Shown here: positions 19,747 through 29,044 of the stretch, piece by piece
How the letters are laid out: the number at the start of each line of letters is the position of its first letter
How positions within the stretch are numbered: position 1 is the first letter of the stretch
The notes under the pieces: generated by a model
Seen by the model: the letters and a program-made list of their open reading frames with translations, nothing else
The model's database searches: none
Told to the model about the DNA's origin: nothing
Position numbers and translations under genes: made by a program
Assembly (NCBI GenBank): GCA_001600495.1
Contig: BCKE01000107.1
Coordinates: forward strand, 1 to 45,311
Reading direction: 5' to 3'
Source of the DNA: Pilasporangium apinafurcum
Taxonomy: Eukaryota > Oomycota > Peronosporomycetes > Pythiales > Pythiaceae
DNA length: 45,311 nt

Positions 19747-21525
19747 ATGGCACCAATACAGACCAAGGCACCCACAGGAAGGTCACCATCATACATATCA
19801 CATCTCAATATCAAAAGGACTTTGACAGCTCCCAAACTGACCGTTGTCAGTTGCCAGCACAACAAATCACACATGCCCAGCAACCAAGTCCATCCCATAA
19901 ACACATCACCAACACTGCCACGTGCAACAGCGCTAGTTGGAATCCAGGAAATGAAGAACGGTCCTTCCAGTCCAAGTTGCATAAACGACTCACAAATCAC
20001 TAATAGTACCTGGACACGACTCTGCCATCGACACGTGTGGAAAGAAGCGCTCCATGGCGAGCTGGCACTGCTTCGAAATGTTCTTGTGTGCATTATTGCA
20101 GCGTGGTTGACGAATCTCTGCTTCAGTTTGGGAAATATTTTTTCTTTGAAAACGCTAGTTCATCAATCGCGCGAGTCATTGATCGTAGCGACGCTCATCT
20201 GGACGAATCTGCTCTTTTGCATCTCCATGGTGCTCGCACACACAGCGGTACTGCTCCCAAACCGCTTCATGTCTTATCCTGATAGAAAACCGTCGGTGTG
20301 GTTTTGTATACAAAAGCTCGTGCGTGGGTCTTGCGGTTATTTTTTGGTCGCACTACTGCTGGCGCTTGCTATCGGGTGGCTTGTCGTGGATATTATACCA
20401 ACACGGTACCAGAAGTTCAAACTTGAATTCTATCTTGTCCCACTTGGCAACCACGTCTACACTGCGGGAATTTCGCTTGTCACACGGCGCGTGTATCTGT
20501 TGGAAACATGTCAGGGCCAGGAACGTCTACGTGCGAAAGAAAAAGCTCAAGCAGATACAGCTCATCCAAACAGCATAGATGGGAAAAATGGAAAAGCAAC
20601 CCAAAAGATGGCAGGTTCTAACCACAGAGTACGCGGGAGTTTTTGGCGTGCGTACTGGCAGCACATATCGAAGATCGTCATCATCCTCTTCGCCGGTGGA
20701 TACGTTCACATCGTGAGCGCATGTCACCTGTTCAAGAGCGAATTGGTTGTAATAATTTTCCTCGGTTGCAGCATGGCACTGAAGCTCTTTATTCAAGAAC
20801 TCGCGAAATGGTACCTCGTTTGGAAAAACGTGCACAGCATTCGCACTATGTGTATCGTTGTAGGAATCCCAACCGCGTTGATCGACACACAGGTGCGCAT
20901 CGTCGTGCTCGGAGTACAAAGCAATGCCGTCCTAAGTACGGTTGGCATGGCGTTTGTCGAGATTTTCATGCGCGTGGGGAAGGCTGTTTTCGTACAGGCA
21001 CAGATTCGATCGCACCAACAAGAACTTCGACGAAAACGACGCCGATTCGCCCGAGAGCTTTCGGATTCATCTCTTCACGCGATGACAACGCGCTTTGAGC
21101 ATTGGAAGCAACAAATACTGGCACTTTATACCGCCGAAGTGCATGCCGATATGTACGCTGAGTACATCGCTATCGGCTGCTCGGCATCAATCTTGTTTTT
21201 CTATGGAAAAAATCCAAAGTATCAGCTCCAGGAAATAACGCTAAACACGCTGGTCTCAGACGCATCATCATCATCTCTTTCGTCTTCGGTCGGCTCAGAT
21301 ACCGCAAACTCGGGAAGTGCTGCAACAACTGGATGGACAAACTTGCCTGCGCTTGGTGTCCAAGTTGCTGTGGAAATCGTTGTTGATTATATTGCGTGCG
21401 TACTTGAGCTGGCGATGGGCATGGAGTTTGGCCACATCCGTCGCTACAGGCATTTTCTAGCCTCAATCTTCTTGATCACAGCCGTTATGAACATTCAAAT
21501 GTCGTCAATTTTGTATATCAGCTGA
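19747..21525 (+). CDS. Multi-span membrane protein, unknown family (paralogue 2)
   Basis: The single exon encodes 592 residues from the ATG at 19747. It shares architecture and sequence blocks with 9205-10989: about 95 polar N-terminal residues, then LLRNVLVCIIAAWLTNL, WTNLLFC, RKPSVWFC, a soluble linker rich in Lys, and KLFIQELAKWYL. These are followed by IPTALIDTQVRIVVLG, MYAEYIAIGCSASILFFYG, a Ser-rich loop (SDASSSSLSSSVGS) and a final IVVDYIACVLELAMGME plus hydrophobic tail. About ten membrane spans are likely. No known transporter or enzyme signature is seen. The two copies lie in the same orientation about 8.8 kb apart with unrelated genes between, so this looks like an old local duplication. 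The N-terminal tails and the linkers differ most, which suggests a conserved membrane core. Confidence 0.85.
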   Translation: MAPIQTKAPTGRSPSYISHLNIKRTLTAPKLTVVSCQHNKSHMPSNQVHPINTSPTLPRATALVGIQEMKNGPSSPSCINDSQITNSTWTRLCHRHVWKEALHGELALLRNVLVCIIAAWLTNLCFSLGNIFSLKTLVHQSRESLIVATLIWTNLLFCISMVLAHTAVLLPNRFMSYPDRKPSVWFCIQKLVRGSCGYFLVALLLALAIGWLVVDIIPTRYQKFKLEFYLVPLGNHVYTAGISLVTRRVYLLETCQGQERLRAKEKAQADTAHPNSIDGKNGKATQKMAGSNHRVRGSFWRAYWQHISKIVIILFAGGYVHIVSACHLFKSELVVIIFLGCSMALKLFIQELAKWYLVWKNVHSIRTMCIVVGIPTALIDTQVRIVVLGVQSNAVLSTVGMAFVEIFMRVGKAVFVQAQIRSHQQELRRKRRRFARELSDSSLHAMTTRFEHWKQQILALYTAEVHADMYAEYIAIGCSASILFFYGKNPKYQLQEITLNTLVSDASSSSLSSSVGSDTANSGSAATTGWTNLPALGVQVAVEIVVDYIACVLELAMGMEFGHIRRYRHFLASIFLITAVMNIQMSSILYIS

Positions 21526-23376
21526 GATAGTATTTCGTCGTTAAGTGTATCAGTGCTTGTTCTGAGTGGGTCTTTCTCCCCATTCGGCTCACTCACTATT
21601 CGACCATTATGCCAAGTATAGGGAGGGGGATGAAAAAATATTTCTGACGAGATAGCTTTTGACGTATATGAATACATCCAGTCTCTACTTATCACAAGCT
21701 CCAGTCATTGGCATACACAGCATTCAGGGTTTATGAGACGATTTGAAAGAAAATGGTACTAGTGTCGTCTCAGCTCTTGGCTGAGACGTCCATGATAGCT
21801 TCACAATGGTAAACGCAGAGAATAAATTGCAAGGGAATGTGAACGATACCACCATTCCTATAGCTGATGTAATAGCGTCATGTGGATGTCTTTGGCAATG
21901 TTTTTCGATATACATCGACCAAATCTGTGAGGCTCGTTCTGGCCACCGTGATTGACAACTTAGAAAAGCAGGTAAACAAGGAAGATAGCGTGATTATGAT
22001 TGTGATCATTACTTTTTAACTTCAAGTGTTCATGAACGAAGATCCAATCGTCAGATACATATGGTCGCTCCAGAAGCAAGTAATTCCCAGCGAGCAACCT
22101 CTGCACTTCTACGGTCATCCATTCCATTCCACATTCTAGGCATGAACGGAGGAAAGAAGACAATGGTGGTAGTTGTGCTCGATCATGAAGGCGCTGAAGC
22201 GAATGAAAAGATTTCGGTCACGATAGATCTTCACCTTGACTCTGTCGGGATTGTGCTCTCCAGGAATCTTTAGGTGTGTTGTTGTCTGCATAATAAGGGA
22301 AAGTTCCTGGAGTATATCGGCAGTAACGCGGATGATTCTTCTTTCGAGCTTTTACACCAGTAAAAGACTTCATTACTAAGCAACGAGATAAGCACGCACG
22401 CCAATGTGCCTGCAATCGCAAAACAATATGTTTCTACAAAAAAAGAGAGATGGACATAGCCAGTTAATGAAAGAACAGGTACTTGCATCCCCAACTCTGT
22501 GTTGAACGAATGACGAAGTCGAAACCTTATGCTTTGATTTTGTAGTACGAACTCAACTACTGATCGACCATCCCAACCGACTGACGAAAACATTCGACCT
22601 CGAAATAAACTACTCAATGATATGCACGCATTACTGTATACATCTTCATTGTGGTGATTCTCCTCTTCGCTCTCCTGATTGAATATCAGTCCGCTTTCCA
22701 TTTGAGTCCAATATTATCGCTTGCAGGGCATTGGTGGGGTGTGCATCCAAGGCAACTATCATGAAACATGAAAAAGCGAATGTTCTTTGTATGTATGCAA
22801 GTTAATAAAATGAAGATAATTTCGGTTATCAGGGTGATTGATGTCCCTATAATCACTATGCTCCACCACGAGTTGCACAATAATTTTTCCGTGGCTTTGG
22901 GGCCGAGCACTTTCGATGTTAAAGCCTTTCCAGTGTAGCTTTGTTGTCCTTTACCTGCATGCCATTATTAATTACAATATATACCACGAAGAATGATCTC
23001 CACGCTTCGGAAACGATCGAAACCTTTGTAGTCCCATCCTTCTGCTATGTCACCTCGTTAATTATCGTATTTACTTCATTTTCATAGCGTGAGCAGGAGC
23101 AACGAGGGAGCATTGACATTAATCAGCGATGGGTAACTCATCGAAGCAATCGTGGTGGATAATGGTACTAAGCTCGTGGCTTTTCGATTAAAATTGATTG
23201 TGGTGACTGCTTTCGTCATTGTTGGACTAACTTTACTATGGTGGTTGCCTCAACACCCACCGGCGATTATCTTGCTCTATCAATAGGATGATGGCTTACA
23301 ATAATTACCGACAGACTGTCCGTCCATTCACCTGCGCGCATCAAGTCGCACACCCCGAAACGGTTCATTTTCTGTG
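21526..23376. other. Unresolved region with possible exons of a membrane protein
   Basis: Several pieces look coding but do not join into one convincing gene. On the minus strand, 22905-22690 contains a hydrophobic span (SWWSIVIIGTSITLITEII). 22700-22490 reads GRMFSSVGWDGRSVVEFV up to a plausible intron, GTACCT...TTTTTTTGTAG. 22290-22143 reads IPGEHNPDRVKVKIYRDRN to a stop. On the plus strand, 21878-22015 reads TSTKSVRLVLATVIDNLEKQ, and 23190-23285 reads TAFVIVGLTLLWWLPQHPP to a stop, like a C-terminal membrane anchor. The mixture of strands suggests decayed or multi-exon genes. I do not assign a function. Confidence 0.3.
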
Positions 23377-23898
23377 ATGGCTCTCCACCAGCCTGACGAA
23401 GATGAAGGATACGATAGCATCGATGAAGACGCAGAACTGGAACTCTCATGTGCATTACAAGACCTGGCGCTGCGAGTAAAATCCTTTGAAGAGAACATGA
23501 AAGGCCGTTTCCATCAGCATGAAGACGAAGAAGAAATCACTGAAGACATTCCCGAGATGGAGGATTGGCGAGAAGCGACTGCTTCGCCCAAGGATCGAAA
23601 GAAGAAAAGGTATGACCGCGGACGGAAAAGTGCCAAATCTGCCAAACAACAGGACGATGACGATGAAGGCGACGATGACGATGTCGTAAATGATAGCAGT
23701 GACGATGGCGGCGAGTTTGATGATGACGAAGATCACGAGCCGCAAGGTAAAGACACAGTTGATACTGGAGATTATACCGACGAAGAATGGAACGAAGGTC
23801 ATGAGAAGAAGGGACTTAGCGAATTGAAGCACAACATCGCATTGCTGCTGCAGGGTATGAAGGAGGAAGCAAAAGCACTCGAGATGGAGAATCAATGA
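23377..23898 (+). CDS. Acidic hypothetical protein
   Basis: This single-exon frame of 173 residues starts MALHQPDEDEGYDSIDEDAE. It is strongly acidic: a run with DDDDEGDDDD lies near the middle, preceded by a basic patch (KDRKKKRYDRGRKSAKSAK) that could be a nuclear signal. Two helical segments flank this (LSCALQDLALRVKSFEENMK and LKHNIALLLQGMKEEAKAL). I do not recognise a family. The composition fits a nuclear or nucleolar chaperone-like or scaffold protein, but that is only inference. GTG lies one codon before the chosen ATG. The gene may start from a short promoter just left of 23370. Confidence 0.65.
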   Translation: MALHQPDEDEGYDSIDEDAELELSCALQDLALRVKSFEENMKGRFHQHEDEEEITEDIPEMEDWREATASPKDRKKKRYDRGRKSAKSAKQQDDDDEGDDDDVVNDSSDDGGEFDDDEDHEPQGKDTVDTGDYTDEEWNEGHEKKGLSELKHNIALLLQGMKEEAKALEMENQ

Positions 23899-24310
23899 AG
23901 AAGGCAGGGATAGTATACCCATATGACCAAGAGCGGTATTCTCTTGGTCCAGCTTCCAGTTTTTCCTTTCACGAACATTGCTTTATATATATCGTACTTG
24001 TAGTTTCAAAAAGAAAAAAATGTCATCTACAACACAAAGCAAACAAAGCAAAATTAACACGCACGCAAATGTGGTCGAAGCGCACTACTTACCCATTTAC
24101 AATCCCAACGACAGATCCATTGTGTTACTATGTGATTTCCTTATATGTTCGCACGCTCATCACCAATCCAGAAAGAGAAGTGGACGGATATTCTGTCAGG
24201 CTGGTAGTCTGCTTTTAAACCCATAAACTCTCAGTCGTCGGAACGTTATTGTTGTTGCTGTTGTTATCGTCGTTCTCGCCCTCAATTTTGTGATATGGTG
24301 CGGCTAATTG
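23899..24310. other. Convergent intergenic region
   Basis: The plus-strand acidic protein gene and the minus-strand three-exon gene end toward each other across 412 bp. No reliable frame is seen. A palindromic ACCAAGAG...CTCTTGGT at 23927-23949 (arms separated by CGGTATT) directly behind the first stop could help termination or RNA 3' folding. Confidence 0.45.
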
Positions 24311-25451
24311 TCATTTGGACTGTAAATACTCAAGAAAGCGCTTCTGGAGTTCAAACTCTTGCTCACGAAGTTCCGTTTCCTTGATGCGCTGATCCATATC
24401 GAACTGGATCTTGCTCTCGATGAGTTCCAGCACACGTTCACGAAATGTTTCGCTGTCGATTGCGCCATTTCCCGCTCGCGTACCACCGGTAGAGTCGTAT
24501 TTACCAAGTAATCCACTTGCATCATCCAACTTGCGGCGTTTCTGACCGACAAAGCTGCCCACGCCTAGTTTCGATCGGTCTTTACCGTTATTGCTGGTAT
24601 CTATAAGCAGTGACGGTGATATCCGCGCAGCAACTTTGCTGTTTTTCCGCGCAAGTGACATATGAAGCTCACGTAAAATGGCTTCTTTTCGTGCATTTTC
24701 CTCCACAGATCCGTGCTTGAAGAGCTTCTCATGCTTGCCATCGGCGTACATTTTCATCAGCGCCGTCACGCGATCGCTGCTCCAGCCATGCCAGCATTAT
24801 ATCAAGTCATTTACAAAGGGCTTCGATGGGTGATTGATACAAACATAAGCAACTTACCGACAAGTATGCCACGAATAGGCCTCTGGGTTCTTAAAGAGCT
24901 CTTCGCCGACCGTTTCCGCGATATTTTGCCACATCTGCAGTCTCGTGCCGTGCTTAGCCGTGAACGGATTGTTGGCGCGCAACGCCTCAAGTAGCAGCAC
25001 GTCCATACCGCCATTAAATTTTGCATATCGGCCACGCACCGTGCGCTGGGTCGTTCCTAGTAATAATTGCACCATTCAATTCCATCAATGTGCCATACAT
25101 TGCTTACAAGTATACAACGCATAGCACACAATAGTACAAACAATAAAGCAAACTGCAGATCCATGGGTATATATGCACAGAAGAAAGAGCATATTTGCTA
25201 AACATCACGCTGCGCAGCACTCACTAACCCAACGAGCGCTTCGAAAGCAGTCAGGAGCATCAAGTATGCAGTCCACATCATACAATTCGAAAGCCTTAAT
25301 TAGTGCATGTGATCCACCTCTTACACTCAGCATACAAAAATAAAAATCGTATTGCCAATCGAGCCGAGTTCTAGACTATCACGTCGTCTTAGTTATGTCC
25401 CCAGGAAATACACGTACCATTGCCCACTGCGGGCGTCTCGCTCTCCGCCAT
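24311..25451 (-). CDS. Three-exon protein with NPF...HG...W motif, putative DNA-binding or nuclear
   Basis: Exons 25451-25418, 25056-24858 and 24776-24311 (introns 361 and 81 bp, donors GTACGT and GTAAGT) join in frame to 232 residues. The first exon gives MAESETPAVGN. The second holds LLLEALRANNPFTAKHGTRL followed by QMWQNIAETVG, a short helical module seen in oomycete and fungal proteins of SANT- or MADF-like style (from memory, not searched). Exon 3 continues DRVTALMKMYADGKHE and ends in a long charged helix, RIKETELREQEFELQKRFLE, a likely coiled coil for dimerisation. This arrangement of a small helical head and C-terminal coiled coil suits a transcription factor or chromatin protein. The first exon and long first intron rest on frame and splice sites only. 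It is head-to-head with CPT1. Confidence 0.75.
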
Positions 25452-25654
25452 CGTCTCCCAAGATGTTTATCAAGCGTAGCTCTTTGTTGCGTATCACAAT
25501 TGGTTCCTGAAAAATGTGAAAAATAGTATTATCATAAATTCATATTTGTGAAATATACAGTTTAAAAGAAAAAATCATATTTATTTTTAAAGGTATTTCG
25601 GATATTACAGTTAAAATCAATTTTAAAAGGTAATCATATTATATAAGAAAAATA

Positions 25655-25695
25655 TTTCCGGATAAAAAATGTGTGGAGTCACTATTATCCGGAAA
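25655..25695. repeat. Perfect 11-bp inverted repeat
   Basis: TTTCCGGATAA (25655-25665) and TTATCCGGAAA (25685-25695) are perfect reverse complements around a 19-base loop in AT-rich DNA. This could be a hairpin, a paired protein-binding site, or the remains of a small inverted-repeat transposon. Confidence 0.75.
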
Positions 25696-25757
25696 AGCGA
25701 GAAACTGTCAGTGAAGTCGTTTCATTCGTCGCCGGTGTCATTTCATGACCTCACCTA

Positions 25758-25805
25758 ACTTCAACCAAGGTTTTTTAAATAAAACCTTGATATCAAAACT
25801 GAAGT
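25758..25805. repeat. Nested inverted repeat (cruciform-like)
   Basis: CAAGGTTTT (25766-25774) pairs with AAAACCTTG (25781-25789) around TTAAAT. An outer pair, AACTTCA near 25758 and TGAAGTT near 25799, encloses it. Together they make a strong two-layer palindrome between the divergent NPF-motif and CPT1 genes. Confidence 0.65.
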
Positions 25806-26288
25806 TGACCATTTTGGTCTTCATCCTTATTGGTTAAAATAATTATTTTAAAATATAAATAATTTAATCATTGGTTATTAATATAAAATATTGATTTTGA
25901 TTGGTAAAAATTGATTTCCGTGTTGAAGCAGGTTTGGGGTTCTCTTTCCTATCAGTAAGTGATCATCACTCTTTCCTCCCACTCTTTTTCTCCAGGAGAT
26001 CCACTAGCTTGGTGCAAAAGAAAGTCACGTTTGACGTCGGTTGGTGCATCGCGCTCTGTGCTTGACGTGAAGAAGTGAGTAAGCAGACGCGTGTGTATTT
26101 CTTCTTCGCACTCGCCCGTTTCATCGCATCACTTTGGAATTCGTTTGCTGGCTGCACGATCAGTTTGAGGAGTTTCTAAGGCTGGTTGAGAAACCATCAC
26201 CACAACCAGCTCCGCGTCTCTTCACGTACATAACACATTCCCGAAGAGTAACGGTGAAGGGCAAGAAGAGAGCTAAGTAGGCAAAAGC

Positions 26289-28679
26289 ATGGCGGAAGCG
26301 CATCAAGCGATCGGCGTGTTTGAAGAACACAAACGTGGTGTCGAGCTCTTTTACTCGGATGAGGGCATCCGCATCTCATTCACGATCCCTCCACCATGGG
26401 AGCTGCGGCAAACGGCTGTGCGCAGCTACTACCACATGCAGCGCGCGGTGCTGCGTGGTGTCTACCCGGCTCCACCATTGGCTGCAATCGCGACGGTACT
26501 CGGGATCATTGTCGTCGTTCTAGTCTCTCCTACGGAGTCATGGTGGCGCAGCGGCTTTATCTCGACGAGTGTCTGGAATATTGGTAATTTCTTGATCCCG
26601 TTCGCGGAATACCTACCGAAATCACTCTACCTGGCGTACTTAGCGGCGTGGGCGGCGTTCTTGGGACTGTTGCTTTTGATGTGGATCCAACGGCTGATCC
26701 TGCGCGTGTTGCTGAGTTATCGCGGCTGGTTGTACTTGGCACCACGTGAGAAGAGCACCAAGGTGATGATCTGGGGCGCTCTCTTGAAGCTACTCGGTGG
26801 ACGGAATCCGTTGACCTACTCGTTCCAGGACGCGTTACCTCGCTTGCCACTACCACCACTGAAAGACACCGTGGCGCGCTACCTCAAGTCCGTGCATCCA
26901 CTCTTGACCGAAGAAGAGTACAAAGAAGTGGAGCACATGGCGGCAGATTTCGTGAAGAAAGAAGGCCCGAAGCTGCAGTTTTATTTGTACCTCAAGAGCT
27001 GGTGGTCGTCCAATTATGTCACAGACTGGTGGGAGAAGTATGTCTATCTGAAAGGTCGCACGTCACTCATGATCAACAGTAATTACTATGCACTACCGGG
27101 CGCCAATCTGCGGTTTACAATGACTAATAAACCAACGGCGTTGACGGCTGTGCTGATCCGTGAGTTTATGCTCTTCAAACAAGATTTGGACCGCGAAATC
27201 TTGCCACCACAACTTATTCGAGGCATTGTGCCGCTTTGCATGAACCAGTACCACCGCATTTTCTCCTGCACGCGCATTCCGGGCCGTGAAGTGGACCAAT
27301 TGAAGCTCTATCACCATAAATCGAAGCACGTTGCAGTGCTCTGCAAAGGCCGATTCTTCAAGATGCCACTTTTTGAAAAAGGTCAACACGGCAAATTGTT
27401 GTCGGCATATGAAATGCAGCGTCACTTGGAGTGGATCGTGTCGACCGCAACTCAATTGGAAGAAGTCGAAGGTATTACACCTGCCGAGCAGAACCTGGCT
27501 GCGTTGACCGCTGCTGGACGCATTGAATGGGCGGAAAACCGTGAGAAGTTCTTTTCTGAGGGCATCAACAAGCGGTCGTTGGAGGTTGTCGAGTCAGCAG
27601 TGTTTGTCGTGGTGCTGCAGGACGAAGAAATGTACGACTGGACCGAGATGGGCAAAGACTTGATTCATGGTAGCGGCGGCAACCGCTGGTTTGACAAGAG
27701 CTTCAATTTGGTGGTATATAAGAACTCTGTTGCGGGTTTCAATGCTGAACATGCGTGGGCTGATGCTCCTGTTATGGCGCATGCTTGGGAAACTGTCTAC
27801 ACCAAGCAAGTGTACTCGATGCAATACGATGCAGATGGAAACTGTAAGGTGATAAACGAAAAAGAACGCACGTCGACGCTCCACCCATGCCGCGTTTTGT
27901 CGTGGAAATTTTCGACAGGTTTAGATCAAGCAGTGATGAAGGCACTTGGAGACGCGAAAACTGCGATCGACGATTTTGACTTGCAGATCATCACACATAA
28001 CGACTATGGTAAGGGATTGATCAAGAAGTTCAAAGTCAGTCCGGATGCGTTTGTGCAAATGGCCCTACAACTTGCGTACTACCGCAACGCTGGGACTATT
28101 ACACAAACGTATGAGTCGAGTATGACGCGCCTTTACCGCGATGGCCGTACGGAAACTGTGCGCCCAGTTACGGACGAATCAAAGGCGTTTGTGTTAGCCA
28201 TGGAGGACCCGAATGTCTCGATTGCTGACAAGCTCAAGCTATTCCAGGAAGCCTGCAGCGTGCATCAAGATGGGTACCGTAACGCAATGAGTGGGAAAGG
28301 TGTCGACCGCCACTTGTTTACACTCTATTGTGTCTCTGTGGGCTTTAATATTGAATCACCATTCCTGAAGAATGCTTTGGGCCGCCCGTGGCGATTGTCG
28401 ACGAGTCAGCAGCCAATGCAGCAGACTGACAACTGGCGGATGGTGGAGAAGGCACTCGAAGGAACACAGTTCTCGATCGACGATGTGAAATGCCCTGGTG
28501 GTGGCTTTGGACCCGTGGCAGAAGATGGATACGGTGTGAGTTATATGGTGGCGGGTGAAAACATGATTGGCTTCCATATCTCGAGCAAGAAGAGCTGCCC
28601 AACGACGAGTTCCGAGAAATTTGCCAAGGATTTGCGCTCGGCGTTTGCTGACTTGAAGAGCCTCTGGGAGCAGAAGTAG
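26289..28679 (+). CDS. CPT1: Carnitine O-palmitoyltransferase, CPT1-like
   Basis: The intronless gene encodes 796 residues, the size of mitochondrial outer-membrane CPT1. The enzyme transfers long-chain acyl groups from CoA to carnitine to let fatty acids enter mitochondria. Two hydrophobic spans lie near residues 62-80 (AIATVLGIIVVVLV) and 115-138 (YLAYLAAWAAFLGLLLLMW), as in CPT1 rather than soluble CPT2. Signature stretches follow: LPRLPLPPLKDTV, YYALPGANLRF, CMNQYHRIFSCTRIPG, HVAVLCKGRFFKM, RWFDKSFNLVVYKN and FNAEHAWADAP, with the catalytic His at residue 488. Then come QLAYYR and TYESSMTRLYRDGRTETVRP (carnitine-binding region) and the C-terminal GGGFGPVAEDGYGVSY. Completeness suggests a working enzyme. 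Malonyl-CoA control cannot be judged. The gene ends 238 bp before a MULE transposon. Confidence 0.96.
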   Translation: MAEAHQAIGVFEEHKRGVELFYSDEGIRISFTIPPPWELRQTAVRSYYHMQRAVLRGVYPAPPLAAIATVLGIIVVVLVSPTESWWRSGFISTSVWNIGNFLIPFAEYLPKSLYLAYLAAWAAFLGLLLLMWIQRLILRVLLSYRGWLYLAPREKSTKVMIWGALLKLLGGRNPLTYSFQDALPRLPLPPLKDTVARYLKSVHPLLTEEEYKEVEHMAADFVKKEGPKLQFYLYLKSWWSSNYVTDWWEKYVYLKGRTSLMINSNYYALPGANLRFTMTNKPTALTAVLIREFMLFKQDLDREILPPQLIRGIVPLCMNQYHRIFSCTRIPGREVDQLKLYHHKSKHVAVLCKGRFFKMPLFEKGQHGKLLSAYEMQRHLEWIVSTATQLEEVEGITPAEQNLAALTAAGRIEWAENREKFFSEGINKRSLEVVESAVFVVVLQDEEMYDWTEMGKDLIHGSGGNRWFDKSFNLVVYKNSVAGFNAEHAWADAPVMAHAWETVYTKQVYSMQYDADGNCKVINEKERTSTLHPCRVLSWKFSTGLDQAVMKALGDAKTAIDDFDLQIITHNDYGKGLIKKFKVSPDAFVQMALQLAYYRNAGTITQTYESSMTRLYRDGRTETVRPVTDESKAFVLAMEDPNVSIADKLKLFQEACSVHQDGYRNAMSGKGVDRHLFTLYCVSVGFNIESPFLKNALGRPWRLSTSQQPMQQTDNWRMVEKALEGTQFSIDDVKCPGGGFGPVAEDGYGVSYMVAGENMIGFHISSKKSCPTTSSEKFAKDLRSAFADLKSLWEQK

Positions 28680-28909
28680 GAAGGTGCGAAGTAGCAACTG
28701 AATGCAGTTAGAGTTGTGCAGAGTAGGATGAAAAAGGGCCATGGCTGCCATGTTGGTCGTTTTTAGTTGTTCAGATTAGACTACCGTTCAATATAGATTT
28801 TTTTCTTGTTATTTGCGCTGTTCGAGTATTTGAGATTAAGGCTACACGGCGTGAATCAGCTAACCTTTGCAGTTCCTTAGCTCTACCAGTCATGAAAATA
28901 ATGATAGGA

Positions 28910-28917
28910 ATAATAAA
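28910..28917. repeat. Left 8-bp target-site duplication of the MULE
   Basis: ATAATAAA lies directly before the first base of the left inverted terminus and is repeated exactly after the right terminus at 31246-31253. Duplications of 8-11 bp are usual for Mutator-like elements. Confidence 0.75.
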
Positions 28918-29044
28918 GGAGCTTGATCCGCTGACACCCCTGCATCATAGTGTCAAATTATTAAAGAAACAATGAATTATTCGTACTGATTTATTCATCA
29001 TTCCATGCTAAAACTATCCTGTGAATCCAAACAATGCGGAACAG
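28918..29044 (+). repeat. Left terminal inverted repeat of the MULE
   Basis: About 127 bp matching the reverse complement of 31131-31245. It includes the transposase start codon: ACAATGCGGAACAG on the left corresponds to ACAATGTGGAACAG on the right. Confidence 0.75.

Larger units (their letters stand above)
25452..26288. promoter_or_regulatory. Divergent promoter interval of the NPF-motif gene and CPT1
   Basis: The 837 bp hold two strong inverted repeats (listed separately). They also carry three inverted CCAAT boxes, ATTGG at 25829-25833, 25870-25874 and 25900-25904, in a very AT-rich stretch about 400 bp before the CPT1 start. CCAAT boxes are common eukaryotic promoter elements, so a role for CPT1 expression is plausible. 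No other gene is seen; the 63-codon minus frame at 25966-26157 has no support. Confidence 0.45.

Noticed and set aside
23267-23455. CRISPR array or prokaryotic origin for the Fanzor/TnpB locus
   Set aside because: No regularly spaced direct repeats were seen anywhere, and all neighbouring genes are spliced eukaryotic genes.
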